From: Caballeronia jiangsuensis
GTDB lineage: Bacteria > Pseudomonadota > Gammaproteobacteria > Burkholderiales > Burkholderiaceae
Assembly: GCA_000648925.1 (NCBI GenBank)
Contig: JFHF01000008.1
Location: 62,001-126,000, forward strand
Direction: 5' to 3'
DNA length: 64,000 bases
The notes under the pieces were generated by a model. That model did no database searches and was not told the origin of the DNA. It worked only from the letters and a program-made list of their open reading frames with translations. Below are positions 51,701 to 58,962 of the stretch, one piece after another (the stretch's first letter is position 1; every line of letters begins with the position of its first letter). A program made the translations under genes and the position numbers.

Positions 51701-52771
51701 CTGCCCACTACTGGGTGAGGGTTAACGCATGCGACGATTGCGCACTCCAACCTAGTCAATACAATATCTGTATCATTCGTTACGGATGATCGCTTCTGCG
51801 GCTATTCGAGCGGTGACTCCTTCCCTTTCGAACCGAGAAGGACACGTAGCACCACCCGTCGGGCGTTATCCGTGAAACAAGTTACGAAAACCGGTGTAAC
51901 TCATTGATTTTTAATTCATAAATTCGTGAGTAATTTTCCGCCGCTTGTTTCACGGAAGGGAGATGATTGGCGGAATTCGAATCGGATCTGCGCGAGGCGA
52001 CGGTGCGATGCATTCAGCGAGACGGACACTGTGAATCGATTCATCGTCGCGCAGCGCGGCCGCTGCGTGTATTCGTGCGAGGTCAAGCGTGTGCGGCGGA
52101 CTGCTTCCGCCGTCACAACACGATTGAAACGCTCGGTCCACCGATGAAGGAATGTGTCTCAGACTGTCGCGCAGCTGGCAGCGAGTTGCGCCCATGAACT
52201 GCCGGCGACTACTCCAAATTTTCGTACGTGCGCGTCATAAGCAGCGGGGACATTCCGCAAGTGGTCTGAGGGTCTCCAAACGGGCTCCATTGTTGCCTCT
52301 GCATTCACTTCTGCCTCCGCGGGACGTCTTCTTCGCCCGATCTATTTTTTGATTTTCCGCGCAGCTGTCTGCTGATATCACCGTGAGCGCAGTCGGGGCG
52401 CTCGTAGGCAACTCGAGGATCTGCGAGCCTCTGATCGAGATGGATCAGTTCCTATCATGCGTTTTGCTGCCCAGGCTGGCTAGATTCCGAGGATCACGCG
52501 CAGAATCCCGCTCCGATTCATCGCGCGAATTAATCTGCACGCGCAGTCGACGAGCGCGGAGTCACAGCGGTTGAGCAACGGGGAATGTTAGAACGTCGCT
52601 TTCGCAGCACGTAAGGTCCCCACGTGCCGTAAGAAGTGGTATGCCACTTGCCGTGGCCTTGGTGAGCAGTATTCAGGTGAGCCCTTACTCAGACTTAAAA
52701 GCGACTCGTTCTTCCGTGCCCTCTGATCTGACTCCGTCATGAGAGCTCAGTCTCCTTGACTCAGCGATCAA
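51701..52771. other. Long non-coding region next to the partition genes
   Basis: More than 1 kb without a convincing gene; open frames are short, lack ribosome-binding sites and have atypical codon use. It holds an inverted repeat CCGTGAAACAAG (51870-51881) / CTTGTTTCACGG (51944-51955) around an AT-rich 62-base spacer. A further hairpin AAGTGG-TATG-CCACTT is at 52634-52649. GC content is lower than in the rest of the window. Probably part of the partition or origin region, or the relic of a lost gene. Confidence 0.4.
51870..51955. repeat. Twelve-base inverted repeat around an AT-rich core
   Basis: CCGTGAAACAAG and its exact complement CTTGTTTCACGG are separated by 62 bases that include a long AT-rich run. 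Each arm contains the octamer GTTTCACG, one half of the Burkholderia primary-chromosome parS consensus GTTTCACGTGAAAC. Confidence 0.5.
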
Positions 52772-52791
52772 AGTGTCCGAATTCGGACACT
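52772..52791. other. parS-like palindrome 1
   Basis: A perfect 20-base palindrome AGTGTCCGAATTCGGACACT. An identical copy lies 82 bases away, and both are just downstream of parB, where type Ia partition systems keep their centromere. Confidence 0.75.
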
Positions 52792-52853
52792 AACGCCACA
52801 TCAAAGCCGAGGGGCTCCCATTGAACGCCGAGCGCTTCGCGCGAACTCATCTC

Positions 52854-52873
52854 AGTGTCCGAATTCGGACACT
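52854..52873. other. parS-like palindrome 2
   Basis: The second identical copy of the 20-base palindrome, 90 bases from the end of parB. The pair is the best candidate for the ParB-binding centromere of this replicon. It differs from the primary chromosome consensus, as expected for a secondary replicon with its own ParB. Confidence 0.75.
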
Positions 52874-52929
52874 CCATCGAAGCGATACCAGTTGAAGCTG
52901 GGGCCCGTCCCAATCAAGAAATGCCGGCG

Positions 52930-52955
52930 ATAAAAAACCCGCTTAAGCGGGTTGT
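52930..52955 (-). terminator. Rho-independent terminator of parAB
   Basis: The perfect palindrome AACCCGCTTAAGCGGGTT (52936-52953) is followed on the minus strand by a run of T residues. It lies a few bases after the parB stop and ends the parAB transcript before the parS sites. Confidence 0.8.
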
Positions 52956-52962
52956 GGATCGA

Positions 52963-53940
52963 TCACTCAGACTGTATGGAGAACATCTTTCCTATGTGCT
53001 CCCTCAGCTGATTTTCCTGCTCCTCAGTCATGACACCTGCTTTGAACTTAAACGTCAGCCCCTTCACATCCTTGGTGATGCTTCCGGCCTGAACCTTTCC
53101 GGCGAATATCTTGAGAATGCTACGGCCACCAGCATCCGTCGCCGGTTCTCCACGACCCGCCTGCGCACTCAAACTCGCCGCGACCTTGGTCTGCACCAGA
53201 TCGCCCGAAAGAACCTGCGGCCACAACTCCCGCAACGCCTTGAGCCCTTGCTCACTGGTCTTCTTTAGCGCGTTGACGATATCCTGCGCAGACGAAGCTC
53301 CAAGCACTGATGGATTCAAATCCAGATCTCGCTTCACAAAGTCCGGCAACGAGTCGTATGCAAGAAATCGATAAAGATCGCTTCGCGTAATGCCCATCGC
53401 TTCCGCAAGCCGCGTTCGATTTGGAAACTCCGCTTCCGCTCGACGAATGGCGATCGCGATTTCGTAATCGGAGAGATCATCGCGCGTGACGTTTTCCATC
53501 AGCGCGAGAGCCGCCATATCCTGATCCGTGCAATCGATCACGACCGTACGAACCGTCTCCTTGTTAATCAGCTTGTGCGCGCGCCAACGTCGCTCTCCCG
53601 CGACAAGTTGAAACCCCTCTCCGACGCGCCGAACCGTGACCGCCTGCAGCAATCCGACTTCACCGATCGATCGCGCCAGTTCCGCGAGCTTGGCCTCGCT
53701 GAACTGACGACGCGGTTGCCACGGATTCGGCACGATGATGTCGACGGAAATCTCGGTCTCGACACCTCGCGCCTCGAGCTCCTGAATCCGAAGCTGGGCA
53801 GCGGCCAAAGCGCTCGTGATGCCCGGCATCGTCTGCGGACCGCGGTTCGTCTTATCCTTCTTGTTCTCACCTTTGAAATCCGCTGGCTTCGGAAGATTGG
53901 CCGTCTTGGCCATGAGCTGTTCTCGGATGTTATTACTCAT
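52963..53940 (-). CDS. parB: ParB-family partition protein
   Basis: A 325-residue ParB. A short N-terminal part is followed by the ParB/Sulfiredoxin domain (VDIIVPNPWQPRRQFSEAKL near residues 70-90, then GFQLVAGERRWRAHKL). A helix-turn-helix domain follows (TRLAEAMGITRSDLYRFLAY). The conserved GERRxR CTP-binding motif is intact. It overlaps parA by ATGA. It should bind the two identical palindromes immediately downstream and drive segregation of this replicon with ParA. Confidence 0.93.
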   Translation of the reverse strand: MSNNIREQLMAKTANLPKPADFKGENKKDKTNRGPQTMPGITSALAAAQLRIQELEARGVETEISVDIIVPNPWQPRRQFSEAKLAELARSIGEVGLLQAVTVRRVGEGFQLVAGERRWRAHKLINKETVRTVVIDCTDQDMAALALMENVTRDDLSDYEIAIAIRRAEAEFPNRTRLAEAMGITRSDLYRFLAYDSLPDFVKRDLDLNPSVLGASSAQDIVNALKKTSEQGLKALRELWPQVLSGDLVQTKVAASLSAQAGRGEPATDAGGRSILKIFAGKVQAGSITKDVKGLTFKFKAGVMTEEQENQLREHIGKMFSIQSE

Positions 53941-55148
53941 GCCGGCTCCTTCCACGATTTGACGAACATATCATCCAGCCATTTGGCATATTGAATCATG
54001 GGCTGGCGCACCCGCTGAAGCGACTTCGCCGTGGAGTGCGTGCTGACGACGTCAAGCGCGGTCGAGAACGAAAGGGCGCCGCCACTCATCACCGAGCTCG
54101 CCGGAATCTCGAACGGATCGAGCCAACGACCGTACGCGCTTTGAGCCCATTGACGCACGACAGGCGCCGAAGACGTCTTCCCATAATCCACCTTTGACAA
54201 CAAGATGGAAATGAAGTCATAGACTTTGTCTTCTTCATATGGAAGAAAATCTTCCGCGACGTCGGAGAACAACCGCCAGAACGCGAGCGAACTGATGAAG
54301 TCGAGATTCTCGGGAATCATCGGCATGACGAGCGCGTCCGCTGCAAGCAGCGCATTAAGGTTCATATACGACAGCGACGGCGACGTGTCGATCAAGATGT
54401 AGTCGTACTGCGAACGCAGCGGTTCGAGGCCCTCGCGCAACACCGCCCAGAATCGGTAACCCTGAATCGTTTTTTGGCGAGCGGGCAGAAGGAACTCTGC
54501 TCCATATAAGAAGGTATGACCCGGAATGATGTCGAGGCCATCCCAGTACGTCGACTGCACGCTCGCCCCGAGGCCACCTTCGACGTTTTGATCGTAGATA
54601 TAGGGCAGCACGGTGTCGTCGCCGGAAATTTCCTTCTCAGCATAGAGACCACACAACTCAGAAGCCGAGGCCTGCGGATCGAGATCAACGAGCAACACCT
54701 TGCGGCCGAGAAGGGTCAACGCTTGTGCCAGGCAAACCGTCGTCGTGGTCTTCGCCGAACCGCCCTTCAATTGAGCAGTCGTCAGCACTTTGCCTCGGAA
54801 CGCACTATCGCCGTCTCCGAGGCGCGTCTGATAAATGTCGGAAGCCATCTTCACCCATACGCGCACTTCGGGCAAAGTAAACGTCCGGCTTCGGCCACTT
54901 CCATTGAGCGTGCCCGGGGGCAAACCCCCTTCGCCCTTTGTCACCAGATATTGAATCTGCTGCCGGGTGAGATTGCACATCTCAGCCAGCTCGCTGATCG
55001 TATAAAAAGGCGCAAGCTTGCGCGGCCGAGGAGCGAGGATTTGCTCCCGAAGGTTGTCCGAGAACGGTTCGAGGTTATCGGCGAACTCCGCCACTTCGCG
55101 AAGGGTAACCTTCCGGTCTTCCATAGGTAGGGTGCCTACGTTTGCCAT
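53937..55148 (-). CDS. parA: ParA-family partition ATPase with N-terminal helix-turn-helix
   Basis: A 403-residue ParA of the long type Ia form. Residues about 40-110 hold a MerR-like helix-turn-helix (FYTISELAEMCNLTRQQIQY) that could bind its own promoter. The deviant Walker A motif KGGSAKTTTTV is near residue 129, DLDPQAS is the A' motif, and YILIDTSPSLSYMN is the Walker B region. Start ATG 55148 has GGAG at about ten bases. It acts on the nucleoid with ParB. The N-terminal domain suggests autoregulation of parAB, as in P1 and F plasmids. Confidence 0.92.
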   Translation of the reverse strand: MANVGTLPMEDRKVTLREVAEFADNLEPFSDNLREQILAPRPRKLAPFYTISELAEMCNLTRQQIQYLVTKGEGGLPPGTLNGSGRSRTFTLPEVRVWVKMASDIYQTRLGDGDSAFRGKVLTTAQLKGGSAKTTTTVCLAQALTLLGRKVLLVDLDPQASASELCGLYAEKEISGDDTVLPYIYDQNVEGGLGASVQSTYWDGLDIIPGHTFLYGAEFLLPARQKTIQGYRFWAVLREGLEPLRSQYDYILIDTSPSLSYMNLNALLAADALVMPMIPENLDFISSLAFWRLFSDVAEDFLPYEEDKVYDFISILLSKVDYGKTSSAPVVRQWAQSAYGRWLDPFEIPASSVMSGGALSFSTALDVVSTHSTAKSLQRVRQPMIQYAKWLDDMFVKSWKEPA

Positions 55149-55358
55149 TCTGCGCTTTCTCCAAGTATTGACGCCGAAGCGCAGAATACACGAATACGCG
55201 TAAACAAGGTTGTGTTGCGCGGAGAATCGACTAATCGGCCAGTGCCAAGTCCGCATTAGTTTGATTTTTCGGCCTTTTTTACGCTTACTCGCGCACTCAA
55301 TCCACCGCTCCTACACCCCCGATTCTGCATCCCGCTTCTGCACCTCACGCTGGCTGCC

Positions 55359-55391
55359 GCACAAAAACCACCCCGGGGGCGGTTTTTGTGC
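55359..55391. repeat. 33-base palindrome made of inverted iteron sequence
   Basis: Arms GCACAAAAACC and GGTTTTTGTGC surround a central ACCCCGGGGGC. All 16 pairs match except one, with a single unpaired centre base. The right half is an iteron-like GGGGGCGGTTTTTGTG. Such inverted iteron pairs are often the operator at which a Rep dimer acts; here it sits about 400 bases before repA and about 210 bases before parA. Confidence 0.7.
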
Positions 55392-55554
55392 AGGCCTCGT
55401 TGCGAGAATTACCTGTGCATATTCAAGCACTTAACGATTCTGTTGCGACTTTCGAGTAAACCTTGCGCTCCCGTTTGTCATGTTTTTTGTAAACCTAGAC
55501 CCACCCACCAACACACAGAGCGTCTCATTTCCCTTTGAAATCAAGCACCAACCC

Positions 55555-55563
55555 TGTGGATAG
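55555..55563 (-). other. DnaA-box-like site
   Basis: CTATCCACA on the minus strand, one mismatch from the consensus TTATCCACA. It abuts the first iteron of the array, a common arrangement in iteron origins. Confidence 0.5.
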
Positions 55564-55728
55564 GGACGCTTTTTGTGAAGCGTGGGACGGTTTTTGTGAT
55601 GCACGATCCGCAAATTGGGCAAATGGGACCGGAATTTGTGGCGACCGGGGCGGAAATTGTGATCGCTCCCGGCAATCGGGACGGTTTTTGTGCGGATAAG
55701 CCTGAGGATTCCCGGGGCGGTTTTTGTG
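55563..55728 (+). repeat. Iteron array (six direct repeats)
   Basis: Six copies of about 15 bases with consensus GGGRCGGTTTTTGTG: 55563-55577, 55584-55598, 55625-55640, 55647-55661, 55678-55692 and 55714-55728. Copies 2 and 5 are identical. Copies 3 and 4 carry AAATT or AATTT in place of the T run. Spacings are 21, 41, 22, 31 and 36 bases. These are the expected binding sites of the RepA encoded just downstream. Confidence 0.85.
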
Positions 55729-55756
55729 TTGACACCCCTCGCTCGCCTGATAGAGT
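55729..55756 (+). promoter_or_regulatory. repA promoter
   Basis: TTGACA (55729-55734) followed after 16 bases by TAGAGT (55751-55756). It directly adjoins the last iteron, so RepA bound there should repress its own synthesis. Confidence 0.6.
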
Positions 55757-55783
55757 GCCGGGGATCGAAGCCGAATCGGAAGC

Positions 55784-57190
55784 ATGGAAAACCAAGACCT
55801 CACCGTCACGCCGAAACAACTGGCGCTGGACATCTACGAAGACATGTCGGCGCAGGGTTCGGCGATCTGCGAATCGACAAGGGACATTGGTTTCCTGCGC
55901 AACAACATCTTCACCCGGGTCGGCGGCCTGGGCATCGCCGCGCGTCGCGTGCTCGATGCCGCGTACTTCATCGTGGCGACCAAGGCGCCGGAAGAGCTCA
56001 TCGACGACAAGGTCTATACCTTCACGGCCGACATCAACTACTTCAAGTGGCTGATGCGTTACGACAGCCGAAACCACAGTCACCTCATCGCGCAGATGCG
56101 CTCCGCGGCCCGGGCGCGCGTCGAAATCATGACGGCGCCATCGATCGAAGAACTGACCGAAAAGGACTCGTGGGGAACCATCAGCCTGCTGGGCGATTGC
56201 TACATCGAGCGTAACGTCGTCTGCATCCTGCTTGCCGGACGCGTCATCAAGTATTTGATCAGCCCGTACAAGGCGCACTGGCTGAGCCTGCGCGCATCGA
56301 CGGCTTTCTCGCTTTCGCTCGCCCGGGCGATCTACGACCGCCTCATCCCGTGCGAAGGGCACGGCGTGACGGAGTGGTTTGCGTTCGAAGACGTACTGGA
56401 ATGGCCGGGCAAGGTCGGCGAGTCGCGCAAGGAAGTGAAGGAATTCAAGAAGCGCTTCCTCGAGCCCGCCATCGACCAGCTCAACGACGTCTCGGATTTC
56501 GATGTCAGCTGGGAGCCCAACGCCGAACGTGTTCCGGCCGAAAAGCTGAAAATCCGTTTCCGCTTTACGAAGAAGCAGGGCGCGGACGCCGCGCGCGCCG
56601 GCATTCAGGATTCGATGTATCTCCTGTTGCACAACGAATTCGCCTTCGATACGCCCGACTTCGAGCGCCTCGCCAAGCGCCGCGACGTCTGGACCGACGA
56701 GCGGCTCGAGCAGGCTATCGAATACACGCGGTTCAAGCTCAACGAGGGCAAGGTGACGGTCAGCCCGCGCGGCTATCTCTTCAAGGCGCTGGAGGGGAAT
56801 TACCGCATCGGCGAAGCGGACCGGAGAATGGCGTCGATCAAGGCGAAGCAACTCGAGGACGACAAAAAAGACCGTCGCTCGCGCGATACGGCGCAGGCGC
56901 ATCTCAAGGCCAGCATCCAGGTTCAGAACGACACGGCCAAGGCCAAGATGAGCGAAGAGATCCAGGCCGGCCGCGAGTACTTCGAGGCGGTCGACGCTTC
57001 AGCGCGCAAGGAGCTTTGCCACTCGTTCGTGAGCCAGTTGATTCCGCAGCGGCTCATCGAAAAACAGGGCCTTTCACGCGAGAGCGTGAGCGTCGAAAAT
57101 ATTCTCACGGTCAATCGCGTGGTCGCCGACGCGTTCTGTGCTCATGTCTACGCAAAGATGAAAAAGGCGCGCGCGGGCAGCCGGATCTGA
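55784..57190 (+). CDS. repA: Replication initiator protein RepA (Rep_3-like)
   Basis: A 468-residue initiator of the kind found on Burkholderia secondary chromosomes and megaplasmids. It has two winged-helix-like halves, the first including FTADINYFKWLMRYDSRNHS and the second AIYDRLIPCEGHGVTEWFAF. A lysine- and arginine-rich C-terminal region follows (KAKQLEDDKKDRRSRDTAQA). It starts with GGAAG six bases before ATG 55784. It should bind the adjacent iterons, start replication of this replicon and control its own promoter. No frameshift is seen. Confidence 0.88.
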   Translation: MENQDLTVTPKQLALDIYEDMSAQGSAICESTRDIGFLRNNIFTRVGGLGIAARRVLDAAYFIVATKAPEELIDDKVYTFTADINYFKWLMRYDSRNHSHLIAQMRSAARARVEIMTAPSIEELTEKDSWGTISLLGDCYIERNVVCILLAGRVIKYLISPYKAHWLSLRASTAFSLSLARAIYDRLIPCEGHGVTEWFAFEDVLEWPGKVGESRKEVKEFKKRFLEPAIDQLNDVSDFDVSWEPNAERVPAEKLKIRFRFTKKQGADAARAGIQDSMYLLLHNEFAFDTPDFERLAKRRDVWTDERLEQAIEYTRFKLNEGKVTVSPRGYLFKALEGNYRIGEADRRMASIKAKQLEDDKKDRRSRDTAQAHLKASIQVQNDTAKAKMSEEIQAGREYFEAVDASARKELCHSFVSQLIPQRLIEKQGLSRESVSVENILTVNRVVADAFCAHVYAKMKKARAGSRI

Positions 57191-57239
57191 TTCTCGCGAG
57201 CGACGCGGATTCATCTGGAATCCGTAATATCCTTCAGCC

Positions 57240-58511
57240 TCATCTGACAGGCCGATTCAGCGGCTTCTGACACGCCGCGAGCACCGCGCCCGCCGCCAGC
57301 ACGAGCGCGGAATACACGAGGCCGCGAGTGAGCCCCGCGCTATCCGACACCCGTCCGATCACCACCGGCCCGACGATCTGCCCCAGCGCGAACACGATCG
57401 TGAATGCGTTGATGCCCGTCGGCCATTGATTCGCCGGCAGGTTGTGCCGCACGAATGCCGTCGTCGATGCCACCGCGGACAGAAACGTCGCACCGAACAG
57501 CGTCCCCGAAACGAATGCCGCCAGCGGATGCACGAGCATCGCAGGAATGAGCGTTGCCGCGGCGAGCAGGCCGTTCAGGATCGCCAGTGCCTGGCCGCCG
57601 CGCATGCGATCGAGCAGCCCGGACCACATCCGCGCCGATACCACCGTCGCCACACCCAGAAGAACATAGAAGCCGCTCACCACCTCCGCCCTCATGCCCG
57701 CATTGCGAAGCAGGGCGACGATGAACGTCATGTAGCCGATATAGCCGATGCCGAAGCATCCATATCCGGCGAGCGCCAGCGCGAAGCGCCGACGTTGCAC
57801 CGGCGCGCCGGATGTGGACTCCGCACCGTGACGCGCCGACGACGAAAGCGGTTGTGCGGATTCGATCCGCCGCGCGGCCCAGATCGCAACGCCGGAAAAG
57901 GCGGCGCAGGCCGCGGCGAGCGCGAACCACGCGAAGCGCCAGCCGTGCGCAACCGGCGAAACCGTGAGCGGAACGACTACCGACGAAATCACGATGCCCC
58001 AGCCCGTGCCGCCGTAGTAGAGGCCGATCACGAGCCCCGCGTCGCGCGGCGACATCGATGCGAGCCGGGCAGCGAGCACACCGCCGCTCACGAAGATGAG
58101 CGCGCTGCCGATGCCCGTCGCCACGCGCAGCACGAGCAGGGCGTTGGTATCGATCGTTGCGCCGCTCGCCGCCATCAGTAAAGCCGTGAGCGCGCAACCG
58201 GCGATGAACAGCGTCCGGGAGGCGACGCGCCTCGACAACCGGGAGAACGCGAGCGCGCCGAGCAGATAGCCGAACGCGTTCGCGGTATTCATCGCGCCGG
58301 CCTGGGCGAAGTTCCACGCGAGGTCGAGCCGCATCGGCGGAAGAAGAAGCGCGTAGGAAAAGCGTGCGAGCCCGAGTGCGATGGCGCTGCCGAGCGATAA
58401 CGCCACCGCGAGCAAGAGCGCGTGCCTGCGATCGGCTTCGTGGACGATCCCGCTGGAATGGGCTGGCTTGTTCTCGCGAAGGTCTCCGCTCGCATCGTCG
58501 TGCTGTATCAC
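57240..58511 (-). CDS. YbfB/YjiJ-family MFS transporter
   Basis: A 423-residue MFS protein with about twelve helices. ALGLARFSYALLLPPMR and NTANAFGYLLGAL in the first half and RMWSGLLDRMRGGQALAIL later are typical of the YbfB/YjiJ group. The start is probably GTG 58511, with AAGGA ten bases upstream; a longer open frame to 58757 has no family-like content. The substrate is unknown. Its end is 50 bases from the end of repA (convergent). Confidence 0.8.
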   Translation of the reverse strand: MIQHDDASGDLRENKPAHSSGIVHEADRRHALLLAVALSLGSAIALGLARFSYALLLPPMRLDLAWNFAQAGAMNTANAFGYLLGALAFSRLSRRVASRTLFIAGCALTALLMAASGATIDTNALLVLRVATGIGSALIFVSGGVLAARLASMSPRDAGLVIGLYYGGTGWGIVISSVVVPLTVSPVAHGWRFAWFALAAACAAFSGVAIWAARRIESAQPLSSSARHGAESTSGAPVQRRRFALALAGYGCFGIGYIGYMTFIVALLRNAGMRAEVVSGFYVLLGVATVVSARMWSGLLDRMRGGQALAILNGLLAAATLIPAMLVHPLAAFVSGTLFGATFLSAVASTTAFVRHNLPANQWPTGINAFTIVFALGQIVGPVVIGRVSDSAGLTRGLVYSALVLAAGAVLAACQKPLNRPVR

Positions 58512-58645
58512 GCGCTTGTCGTCCTTTGGATGGCGATTCGTCTTGTCATGTCTATGGTATCGCGGACCGGTCACATTGCTTACACAAGCCGTGGCTAAGC
58601 TTCGCAGCGCTGTATCGATATGCGCGACCCCGCCGGAGAATCCCG

Positions 58646-58933
58646 ATGTCGATCGTCCCGAGCCGCCACGCCGTGGTGGCGTGTTTTGCCGTTTGCGTCT
58701 GCGCAATCGTTTGCGGATGCGGCAAGCAGGAAACGGCCAGCGAGCCGTCCGCAACACCCGCCACGAGCGTCACGAACGCGACGAACGCAACGAGCGCAAC
58801 GAACGCAACGAGCGAGCTTCAGGACTGGGCGAAGCAAGCCACGGCAGGCGCATCCGATCCGGCCGCGCGAGCCGACATCGCACGGTCCGCATCGGAGCCG
58901 CTCGCAACACCGGTGATTCACACGGTGGACTGA
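58646..58933 (+). CDS. Small lipoprotein preceding phospholipase C
   Basis: A 95-residue protein with a hydrophobic leader ending in a near-lipobox (IVCGC, Cys near 25). A low-complexity stretch of Thr, Asn, Ala and Ser follows (NATNATSATNATS). The rest is soluble with DWAKQATAGASDPAARADIA. It begins with GGAG at nine bases. It lies 29 bases before the phospholipase gene on the same strand, suggesting cotranscription and a possible accessory role; this is not proven. Confidence 0.65.
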   Translation: MSIVPSRHAVVACFAVCVCAIVCGCGKQETASEPSATPATSVTNATNATSATNATSELQDWAKQATAGASDPAARADIARSASEPLATPVIHTVD

Positions 58934-58962
58934 CCTTTCCTATTCACTTCCCCGCGAAACGA

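Larger units (their letters stand above)
55149..55783. other. Replication origin region
   Basis: A 635-base region between divergent parA and repA containing a large palindrome, a DnaA-box-like site, an iteron array and the repA promoter, each listed separately. An AT-rich stretch at about 55252-55280 could be the unwinding element. No gene is evident. Confidence 0.7.

Noticed and set aside
52855..53268. A 137-codon frame on the plus strand overlapping parB
   Set aside because: Antisense to parB and includes a parS palindrome; not a gene.
55431..55622. A 63-codon frame on the minus strand inside the origin
   Set aside because: It encodes only translated iteron repeats and has no start signal; the repeats are better explained as RepA sites.
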